Shown: in pieces, positions 7,167-12,383 of the stretch
How positions within the stretch are numbered: position 1 is the stretch's first letter
Layout: every line of letters begins with the position of its first letter
Assembly (NCBI GenBank): GCA_021827245.1
Contig: JAKAWN010000160.1
Location: 1-13,578 of the forward strand
From: Acidobacteriota bacterium
GTDB lineage: Bacteria; Acidobacteriota; Terriglobia; UBA7540
Direction of reading: 5' to 3'
Length of the DNA stretch: 13,578 bases
Notes under the pieces: model-generated
Database searches by the model: none
What the model saw: the letters and a program-made list of their open reading frames with translations, nothing else
What the model was told of the DNA's origin: nothing
Made by a program: the position numbers and the translations under genes

Positions 7167-8183
7167 ATGAGCGAGTGGATGGGTTTTTCACTGGTCGTTG
7201 TGGGCGGAGTCATGCAAGGCACCTACTATCTGGGCCTGAAGTATGTCAGCCCCTGGAAGTGGGAAAACATCTGGTCGCTTTACGCGGTGTTCGCACTCAT
7301 TGTTCTGCCGATCGGGATGGCGGTGGCGACGGTTCCACATCTGGGCGAGATGCTGAGCCATACCCCGGCGTCGGCGCTCACAATGGTTTTCCTTTACGGA
7401 GCAGGCTGGGGCATCGGATCAGTCCTATCAGGATTAGGCGTCGCCCGGATGGGTATGGCAATGGGGGTTTCCGTCCTGCTGGGCGTAACCGCCGCGATCG
7501 GAACGTTCGTACCCCTGGTTGCCAACACGCCGCAACTGGTCTTCACGCCGAAAGGTTTGCTCGTCATCCTGTCTGTCATCACGCTGCTGGTGGGGGTCTG
7601 GCTGGCTGCCGTTGCCGGCAAGAAGCGGGATGAGAGCATTTCCGCTCAGCCGGCCTCGCTGGAGAAAGGAAGTTTTCGCGCCGGATTGCTGATCTGCATC
7701 TTCAGCGGCATATTTTCCGCAATGCTCAACATGGCCTTTGCTTTCAGCCAGCCGATGGTGAAGGCCGGGCTCGCAACTGGCGCAAGCGACTTTGGGGCGC
7801 TGAACGCGGTCTGGATGGTCGCTCTTGCCGGCGGCTTCATCGCCAATGGGGTCTACACGGGATACCTGCTGACGCGCAACAAGAGCTGGTCAAATTTCAC
7901 GATTTCAGGAACTGGCCTGTTCTGGTTCTACGGGCTGGTTATGGGCGTCTTGTGGACCGGCGGAGTGATTCTCTATGGCCGTGGCGCCGCATCCATGGGA
8001 GCAGTCGGCGCCGTCATCGGCTGGCCGCTTTTTATGGCGGTGATGATACTGGCCTCCACCATCTGGGGATTCGTCACCGGCGAGTGGAAGGGTTCGAGCA
8101 ATCGGGCCAAACAGTATATGGTCGTCGGTATGCTGATCCTGCTGGTCGCCTCTGCCCTCGTGGGCGTCGCGAATCACATGTAA
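7167..8183 (+). CDS. RhaT-family sugar:H+ symporter
   Basis: This 338-residue integral membrane protein has about ten hydrophobic segments and the layout of E. coli L-rhamnose:H+ symporter RhaT. An N-terminal helix is followed by YLGLKYVSPWKWENIWSLYA, which corresponds to the FKKVKKWSWETMWS region of RhaT. Next come GAGWGIGSVLSGLGVARMGM (RhaT: [20 protein letters not shown]) and the mid-protein FSGIFSAMLNMAFAFSQPMV (RhaT: CGIFSAGMSFAMNAAKPM). RhaT comparisons are from memory. It probably imports a deoxy-sugar for the two dehydrogenase genes upstream. The start ATG follows AAGGAAGG at 6-base spacing. Rhamnose itself is not proven, so no symbol is given: relatives are annotated in clusters for several sugars. 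Confidence 0.87.
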   Translation: MSEWMGFSLVVVGGVMQGTYYLGLKYVSPWKWENIWSLYAVFALIVLPIGMAVATVPHLGEMLSHTPASALTMVFLYGAGWGIGSVLSGLGVARMGMAMGVSVLLGVTAAIGTFVPLVANTPQLVFTPKGLLVILSVITLLVGVWLAAVAGKKRDESISAQPASLEKGSFRAGLLICIFSGIFSAMLNMAFAFSQPMVKAGLATGASDFGALNAVWMVALAGGFIANGVYTGYLLTRNKSWSNFTISGTGLFWFYGLVMGVLWTGGVILYGRGAASMGAVGAVIGWPLFMAVMILASTIWGFVTGEWKGSSNRAKQYMVVGMLILLVASALVGVANHM

Positions 8184-8184
8184 C

Positions 8185-8232
8185 GTGAAACTCCCTGGCG
8201 GCGAGCGCGCGGTCGTGGATATCGTGAAATAG
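8185..8232 (+). pseudogene. 15-codon remnant of a DUF6883 gene
   Basis: A GTG one base after the symporter stop opens VKLPGGERAVVDIVK and then hits TAG at 8230. This is the characteristic N-terminus of DUF6883 proteins (M-K-L-P-n-a/g-E-r-A-v-V-D-..-K-L), which are normally about 110 residues and are commonly encoded immediately before a DUF4926 gene. Here the DUF4926 gene begins 26 bp later, so nearly the whole DUF6883 coding sequence is missing. Reading 8235 onward in another frame gives VVTASAGKW, which may be the old C-terminus (family ends resemble PRLVTAY..), implying an internal deletion. The family comparison is from memory. Confidence 0.6.
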
Positions 8233-8257
8233 GTGTGGTTACGGCTTCTGCGGGAAA

Positions 8258-8473
8258 ATGGAAAGCATCAAGCCATATGCCGTTGTTGCGCTTCTTGAAG
8301 ACATGCCCCAGCGCTCGTTGCGCCGAGGCCAGGTGGGAACGATCGTTGAGCCGCTCGCGCCCGGAGTGTTCGAGGTTGAGTTCAGCGATAATGAAGGGCG
8401 CACGTATGCGACGCTCGCCTTGCATACCGACCAGTTCATGATCCTGCACCACAACACTGGCGAAGTTACGTGA
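8258..8473 (+). CDS. DUF4926 protein
   Basis: This 71-residue small protein spans the full DUF4926 domain. Key segments are VVALLEDMPQRSLRRGQVGT (residues 9-28), the family's hallmark L-RGQVGT turn, then APGVFEVEFSDNEGRTYA and a final ALHTDQFMIL. It is predicted to be a small all-beta, SH3-like fold in the cytoplasm. The function of the family is not established; frequent pairing with DUF6883 has suggested a two-gene module, possibly toxin-antitoxin-like. Here the DUF6883 partner is reduced to a stub (8185-8232). The start ATG has only a weak GGGA three bases upstream. That would fit a gene once translated by coupling to its lost partner. Confidence 0.85.
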   Translation: MESIKPYAVVALLEDMPQRSLRRGQVGTIVEPLAPGVFEVEFSDNEGRTYATLALHTDQFMILHHNTGEVT

Positions 8474-8874
8474 TGTCCCTACAGAGAGCTGCTAAAAAAG
8501 TTGTCTGCCGCTCGTGCGCCGCCGCGCGATCGGAGTTTCATTGCGCTGGATTTGGTTAATTATAAATGTTCGAATGCTGCATTGCGTGATGTGGGTTGCA
8601 CCTACTAGCAGGTTGCTGAAAAAAGCTGTAGCGGCGGCTTTACGCCGCCAGCCCGTGCTGAAAGCAATAGGCTTATGGCGGGATGAACCCGCCGCTACAT
8701 CACCTCTAATGTGTTTTTCAGCAACCTGCTAGACGAACATCATCTGGTAGAACGTGAGGAAAGGCAGCGTTCCATAGATAAAACGCGATCAATGAAATTC
8801 CTAGTTGAGTCGGATTTACCATATGTAAGAGGACTACCGGACAAGGTGGTTCTGCCCGTCCCACTTCCCCCGTC
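8474..8874. other. 401-bp non-coding stretch carrying a MITE-like element
   Basis: Apart from the inverted-repeat element at 8605-8732 I see no gene here. Bases 8474-8604 and 8733-8874 are more AT-rich in places than the flanking metabolic genes (for example around 8555-8570 and 8810-8825) and contain no recognisable start with ribosome-binding site. An open frame entering from the element's right end (8711-8989) is a shadow of the repeat and of the following gene. Confidence 0.55.
8605..8732. mobile_element. MITE-like palindromic element, 128 bp
   Basis: The ends are perfect 19-bp inverted repeats: 8605-8623 (CTAGCAGGTTGCTGAAAAA) and its complement at 8714-8732. Inside lies a second inverted pair, TGTAGCGGCGG (8627-8637) with CCGCCGCTACA (8689-8699), plus two local hairpins (GCGGCG/CGCCGC and GGCGGG/CCCGCC). 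Both outer tips read CTAG. They may be a 4-bp target duplication of the YTAR type made by some IS5-group transposases, with the true terminal repeat then starting CAGGTTGCTGAAAAA. There is no coding capacity, so it would need a transposase in trans. It lies between the DUF4926 gene and the DpnI-like gene. Confidence 0.75.
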
Positions 8875-9066
8875 ATGGTTACAACTCAGCCTTCCAAGAT
8901 TCGCGGTTCACGATCCGAGATTTATGATTTGTTGTTTGAAATGTCTGCGGTTGTGTCTAGGATCAGTCCAGTCTTCCGTGGGCAAGTAACAGCGCAGGAC
9001 ACAAATTCCTTGAGCGTTTCGCTGCCTGGGAACAAGGTTCTATCATGCAACTTCAAATGCCGTTAA
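8875..9066 (+). CDS. 63-residue ORF overlapping the DpnI-like gene
   Basis: I do not recognise this small protein. It starts MVTTQPSKIRGSRSEIYDLL, followed by a helix-like stretch and then a beta-rich half with FRGQVTAQDTNSLSVSLPGN and CNFKCR at the end. It has no signal peptide or membrane segment. Its last 22 bases overlap the start of the DpnI-like gene in another frame, an arrangement typical of translational coupling. Against it, no Shine-Dalgarno precedes the ATG, although AAGGTGG lies about 30 bases upstream. The frame is closed by TGA at 8806 with no alternative start codon between. It could be a small partner of the nuclease or a translated leader. Confidence 0.5.
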   Translation: MVTTQPSKIRGSRSEIYDLLFEMSAVVSRISPVFRGQVTAQDTNSLSVSLPGNKVLSCNFKCR

Positions 9067-9815
9067 CGCTGGCAACTCGTTACAAGAGTCCGAGCCAACG
9101 CGCCAGGGTTATAAGTGAGGCATGGGCTCGGAACAATCTCTACTGCGTGCGCTGCACATCACCCGCACTCATGCCGACACCAACGAATGCTCAAGTCGTC
9201 GATTTTGTGTGTCCCGGATGTTCTGCGCCCTTCCAGCTAAAAAGTCAGTCTCGCGCCTTTTCACGGCGCATTTACGACTCCGCGTTCGAGTCAATGCGTC
9301 TCGCTGTCGAGCGAAACCAAGCGCCCAACCTGTTCGCCCTACAATATGACCCGGCAGAATGGACAGTGCAGGAACTTCTATTTATCCCAGCCTTTGCATT
9401 GACTTTGTCTAGCCTTGAGAAAAGGAGGCCTCTCGGACCACACGCCAGACGAAGAGGTTGGGTCGGTTGCAACATCCTGCTAACAAGTATCCCGGCAGAT
9501 GCGAGGATCGGTCTCGTTTCGCGAGGGGCAGTTCTCAACGCCGACATCGCCAGGGAGCGGTATGCCCGCCTGAGGGCCTTGGAGGGTCTCTCCAGCGAGA
9601 CACGGGGTTGGACTTTAGATGTGCTCAACGTTTTGAGAGCGCACGGGGAGGCCTCGATTACCCTGGCGGACGCCTACAATTACAGCGCCGCGCTACAACG
9701 CTTGCATCCGAGGAACCGACATGTACGTGAAAAGATTCGTCAACAATTGCAGAGACTCCGAGACATGGGGCTCGTGGTATTTAAAGGCAGAGGCAGTTAC
9801 CTCCTCACGCAATAA
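9045..9815 (+). CDS. DpnI-family methyl-directed restriction endonuclease
   Basis: This 256-residue homologue of Streptococcus pneumoniae DpnI (254 residues) belongs to a family that cleaves GATC only when the adenine is N6-methylated. The first 21 residues align to DpnI without gaps, ending YKSPSQRAR against YKSNSQKAR, which fixes the start. Zinc ligands C34, C37, C56 and C59 are all present. The PD-(D/E)xK site is D53, Q64 and K66 (VVDF...FQLKSQ): DpnI has E64, so this is a D-QxK variant, a form known in other active nucleases of the fold. RRPLGPHARRRGWVGCNI (127-144) and the C-terminal winged helix that also reads methylated DNA (SETRGWTLDVLN, KIRQQLQ 230-236, FKGRG 246-250) are conserved. 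No methyltransferase is encoded nearby, as expected for this type. Confidence 0.93.
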   Translation: MQLQMPLTLATRYKSPSQRARVISEAWARNNLYCVRCTSPALMPTPTNAQVVDFVCPGCSAPFQLKSQSRAFSRRIYDSAFESMRLAVERNQAPNLFALQYDPAEWTVQELLFIPAFALTLSSLEKRRPLGPHARRRGWVGCNILLTSIPADARIGLVSRGAVLNADIARERYARLRALEGLSSETRGWTLDVLNVLRAHGEASITLADAYNYSAALQRLHPRNRHVREKIRQQLQRLRDMGLVVFKGRGSYLLTQ

Positions 9816-9842
9816 CGGTCTGGAACGAAGCCTGTGAAGAAG

Positions 9843-10022
9843 TTAGTAAAAGACCTCTACGGACCTGCTGCCCCCGCCCTCAACGGTTCTTGCGACCGCG
9901 GGCAGATAAAACTCGATGTCCTCTGCATCTCCTAAATTTCGAATGCGAGTAAGCGCCGCAAGTTCGGGATCGGATTCATTCAAGACCTCAATTTCCGCTA
10001 CCAGCAACAATTTGACCGTCAT
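9843..10022 (-). CDS. 59-residue acidic ORF with strong ribosome-binding site
   Basis: I do not recognise this small soluble protein. It begins MTVKLLLVAEIEVLNESDPE and ends SVEVFY. The middle is rich in Asp and Glu, with RIRNLGDAEDIEFYLPAV near residues 26-43. It shows no membrane segment, metal motif or signal peptide. The start is well supported by GGAGG seven bases before the ATG. That ATG overlaps the stop of the preceding restriction-enzyme fragment by one base (TAATG), so the two are translationally coupled. It converges on the DpnI-like gene with a 27-bp gap. It may be an accessory of the restriction gene or of an earlier module at this site. Confidence 0.6.
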   Translation of the reverse strand: MTVKLLLVAEIEVLNESDPELAALTRIRNLGDAEDIEFYLPAVARTVEGGGSRSVEVFY

Positions 10023-10282
10023 TATACAGCCTCCAGCGATAAATTCTCCCTATGGCAATCCCGTTTGGTTCGACCAGGCTCAGTTAGGGCGCGCCGCATC
10101 CTCTGGGTTCCCTGTGATTCTCCGCCGCCTAAGCCGATGATTTCCTCAATTGGAATTCGGACAACTAAAAGAACCTGTTCGAGTTCCTCCAATGCCGCCG
10201 GGAAGTCCTTCTCAAGAATCGCAGCAGCATGCGACACAAACTTGAGATCGAATCCTCTTCTCGCTAATCCTTCGAGTAACAT
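10022..10282 (-). pseudogene. Truncated N-terminus of a BglII-like restriction endonuclease
   Basis: Of 86 codons, residues 1-66 look like the N-terminal helical part of BglII/BstYI-like endonucleases: FVSHAAAILEKDFPAALEEL, IPIEEIIG, then GGGESQGTQRMRRAL. In intact relatives, which I recall as roughly 250 residues, RRAL is followed by GW.K.. and then the catalytic PD-(D/E)xK core (a xHExDH region and a later E..K). Here the sequence turns into unrelated TEPGRTKRDC... and stops after 20 residues, so all catalytic residues are gone. The start ATG has AGGAG 11 bases upstream. It follows the aldo/keto reductase on the same strand after 84 bp and is coupled to the 59-codon ORF. The family call is from memory of conserved motifs. 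Confidence 0.6.
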
Positions 10283-10366
10283 TTAGCCAAAAGCTCCTGT
10301 GTAAAAAGAGTACCAAGAGCAACTTTCTGCTGCGCGGATCGCGCCTTAGTCGCGACTTATCCCATC

Positions 10367-11353
10367 TTACGGCGTAGGCGCGTCGGGCGGGATGATTCCT
10401 GCCTTGCGCAGGTCGGCCCAGAAGTCGCCCGGAATGGGATGGCTGAAGAGGCGGAAGTTCTCTTCCAGTTCGGCCACTGACCGCGCTCCCGGAATCACGG
10501 CAGCCACCGCCGGATGGGCCAGCGGGAACTGCAAAGCCGCCGCCTTCATGGGAACGTTGTGGCGGGCGCAAACCTGCTCAACCCTCCGCACCTTTTCCAG
10601 AATTTCCGGTGGGGCGTCGGCATAGTTGAACTTGGCTCCCGGCCGTGCTCCCGTGGCCAGAACCCCGCTGTTGTAAGGCCCGCCGATAATGATGCTGATG
10701 TGCTTCTCGACGCAAAGCGGCAGCAGTTCTCTCAGGCCGGTATGGTCAATCAGGGTGTAGCGGCCTGCGAGCAAAAAGCAATCAAAGTTGCCGGCGCGGG
10801 CAAACCGGGCAGGCATCTCGGCCTGATTCATCCCCGCGCCAATGGCCTTGATGCGCCCTTCCCTGCGAAGCTGGTCCAGGGCGGGATACGCGCCGTGGAT
10901 CGCCTCCTCGTAATGGTCATCGGGATCATGGATATGGAGGATATCCACGCGGTCAAGGTTCAGCCGCTTCAAGCTCTCATTGAACGAGCGCATCACGCCG
11001 TCGTAACTGAAATCGAACACCGGCTTGAACGGGGCAGGGTTGTCGAATTCGTCCTTCGCCAATGTGCCGGGCTCAACAGGCTCAAGGACCCGCCCAACCT
11101 TGGTGGCAAGCACCCGCGAATCAGCGCTGGTCCCGGCAAGCCCCTTGCCCATCCACATTTCGCTCTTGCCGTGCCCGTAAAGAGGAGCGGTATCGAAAAA
11201 ATTAATGCCCAGTTTAAGCGCGCGCCTTATGGTGGCGACGGCGGAGTCGCCTTTGACATCCTCAAAAAGGCCCCCGAGCGGCGCGCCGCCCAGACCCAGG
11301 CGCGTCACCCACAGAGAGGTTTTTCCGATTTGAGCTTTTGCTAACGGATCCAT
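10367..11353 (-). CDS. Aldo/keto reductase, aldose/L-fucose dehydrogenase-like
   Basis: This 328-residue TIM-barrel NAD(P)-dependent oxidoreductase resembles D-threo-aldose 1-dehydrogenase and L-fucose/L-galactose dehydrogenases, which oxidise the sugar to its lactone. The catalytic tetrad is visible: D54 and Y59 in NFFDTAPLYGHGKSE, K85 in LATKVGR, and H142 in ILHIHDPDD. The nucleotide-binding end carries IPGARSVAELEENF, and the GGPYNSGVLATG segment is typical of this aldose dehydrogenase branch. The ATG follows GGAGGG at close spacing. It is on the opposite strand from the RhaT-type module but about 2 kb away, so it may act on the imported sugar. The exact substrate is not determinable. Confidence 0.9.
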   Translation of the reverse strand: MDPLAKAQIGKTSLWVTRLGLGGAPLGGLFEDVKGDSAVATIRRALKLGINFFDTAPLYGHGKSEMWMGKGLAGTSADSRVLATKVGRVLEPVEPGTLAKDEFDNPAPFKPVFDFSYDGVMRSFNESLKRLNLDRVDILHIHDPDDHYEEAIHGAYPALDQLRREGRIKAIGAGMNQAEMPARFARAGNFDCFLLAGRYTLIDHTGLRELLPLCVEKHISIIIGGPYNSGVLATGARPGAKFNYADAPPEILEKVRRVEQVCARHNVPMKAAALQFPLAHPAVAAVIPGARSVAELEENFRLFSHPIPGDFWADLRKAGIIPPDAPTP

Positions 11354-11422
11354 GGAACCCTCCCAATATTGATTTTGAAAACGTCGATTGATTCGGACTT
11401 CAGTTGCTCCCGCAGGTCTCGA

Positions 11423-11452
11423 AATCTATCACGCCTTCATTTGTCAGGGCAA
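11423..11452 (-). promoter_or_regulatory. Possible promoter for the aldo/keto reductase gene
   Basis: On the minus strand TTGCCC (11452-11447) is followed after 18 bp by TAGATT (11428-11423), which is preceded by a TGn extension. Initiation would give a leader of roughly 60 nt before the ATG at 11353. Both hexamers are imperfect, so this is tentative. Confidence 0.33.
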
Positions 11453-11561
11453 GCGTTGCCGAAAAGATTTGGCAGGCCAAGCGGCCGGGGAGGTTTCCGC
11501 CCTTTCTCGATGACCAAATTCTCTGGATCGCCTGTACCCGCGATTGAAGTGCGTGATAGTG

Positions 11562-11567
11562 TATAAT
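11562..11567 (+). promoter_or_regulatory. Perfect -10 element seven bases before an ATG
   Basis: TATAAT at 11562-11567 ends 7 bases before the ATG at 11575, the same spacing as at the leaderless epimerase gene. No convincing -35 lies 16-18 bp upstream (the best nearby match is TTGAAG at 11544, too close), so the promoter is weaker or activator-dependent if real. Confidence 0.4.
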
Positions 11568-11574
11568 GTCAATT

Positions 11575-11661
11575 ATGGAAGGAGTCGTGGTCTTTATAGT
11601 TTTTATGGTTGTCTGGCTTCTTGTCCTGCCCAGGATTCCTGGCGCGTCTCGCTTCACGTGA
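11575..11661 (+). CDS. Possible 28-residue single-span membrane peptide
   Basis: ATG to TGA encodes 28 residues: MEGVVVFIVFMVVWLLVLPR followed by IPGASRFT. Residues 4-18 form one strongly hydrophobic helix, ending in a positive, proline-containing tail. The layout, a short acidic start followed by one transmembrane helix and LPR, is that of small membrane peptides. Function is unknown. It has no Shine-Dalgarno in front, but a perfect TATAAT lies 7 bases upstream, allowing a leaderless transcript. It sits 72 bp before the FmdB-type gene on the same strand, with which it could be co-transcribed. A chance ORF of this size cannot be excluded. Confidence 0.4.
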   Translation: MEGVVVFIVFMVVWLLVLPRIPGASRFT

Positions 11662-11733
11662 TCCACGCGCCCGCCGGTCCGGTCGGACCGGGATGAAACT
11701 CCTAATGACAAAAACTGCAGGTAAACATCGCCT

Positions 11734-11928
11734 ATGCCGATCTTCGAATACACTTGTCAGAAGTGCAAAAAGACTTTTGAAAAGTTAGTTTTGGGCAAGA
11801 ACCAGCAGTCGCCGGTCTGCCCCCACTGCGGATCGAAGAAAACTGAGCAACAGTTTTCGTCCTTCGCCACCTCAGGAACATCAGCCAGAGCCTCGGGCGG
11901 CACTTGCGCTCCCTCAGGCGGCGGTTGA
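11734..11928 (+). CDS. FmdB-family zinc-ribbon protein
   Basis: This 64-residue protein has the FmdB/CxxC_CXXC_SSSS zinc-ribbon domain. It opens MPIFEYTCQKC and has four zinc-binding cysteines C8, C11, C29 and C32 (CPHCGS). A Gln/Ser-Phe stretch and a glycine- and serine-rich tail follow, as usual in the family. Members are annotated as putative regulatory proteins after FmdB of Methylophilus, where it affects formamidase expression. A direct function is not known for most. The start is set by the invariant MP.(Y/F)EY. The Shine-Dalgarno is weak (AGGT about 12 bases upstream). A stem-loop follows the stop codon. Confidence 0.9.
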   Translation: MPIFEYTCQKCKKTFEKLVLGKNQQSPVCPHCGSKKTEQQFSSFATSGTSARASGGTCAPSGGG

Positions 11929-12383
11929 GCCATCTGAGAAGAGCGGTCTGCTCTTCAATCGCTCACAATCAGGCGGTCAACGGCACGTTGACCAAGGCGC
12001 TGGCGTCTGCTTCTCGGGGATCATCTGTCTCTGGCCTGCCGGTATCGGCAAGGTGGGGCCAAGTTTCGGCCAACAGCCAGAAAGAGGACACCTGCGCGCG
12101 CCATGGAGCATCAAATCGCCGGCAAACGGTTTTGGCCGGCCCGTGGAAACTTTTTCAGCCGTTCGCTCGCGATTGTTTCTAACCATTTTGGTATCAAGCA
12201 GTTACGAGTGGCATCACAATGGGATCGATCTCAGGAGAAGCCAACATTCGAGAAAAAGGAATTCCATTCCTGTGGAAATCTGTGAGATGATGACAGTTTG
12301 CGGTTGGGCAAGGTCATCACAAGTGTCAAACTTCCAATTCACAGCCAAAGACGCCATGCGTTTTGTCTCCGGCGTACCCTCCA
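11929..12383. other. 455-bp gene-free stretch before the APC permease gene
   Basis: Apart from the stem-loop just after the FmdB gene I find no gene here. Short frames on both strands have no ribosome-binding site and unlikely compositions. A GCCGGC inverted pair flanks 12117-12139, with partly complementary AAAC/GTTT inside, and could form a hairpin. The region presumably includes the promoter of the permease gene, but no clear -35/-10 pair stands out. Confidence 0.5.
11938..11956 (+). terminator. Stem-loop after the FmdB-type gene
   Basis: GAAGAGC (11938-11944) pairs perfectly with GCTCTTC (11950-11956) across the 5-nt loop GGTCT, starting 9 bases after the stop codon. The position fits a transcription end or mRNA-stabilising hairpin. 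No T-run follows, so intrinsic termination would be weak. Confidence 0.35.

Noticed and set aside
8711..8989. 92-codon plus-strand frame starting within the MITE-like element
   Set aside because: It begins in the inverted-repeat tip and overlaps the 63-codon ORF in another frame. There is no ribosome-binding site or recognisable domain.
10066..10080. GGTTCGACC resembling a tRNA T-loop
   Set aside because: No acceptor, D or anticodon stem can be arranged around it, and it falls inside the endonuclease fragment.
10514..11344. 276-codon plus-strand frame
   Set aside because: Antisense shadow of the aldo/keto reductase, which has an intact catalytic tetrad on the minus strand.
12117..12139. GCCGGC-flanked possible hairpin upstream of the permease gene
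   Set aside because: The stem is interrupted, has no T-run, and is 245 bp from the start codon. It is too weak to call as a separate regulatory feature.
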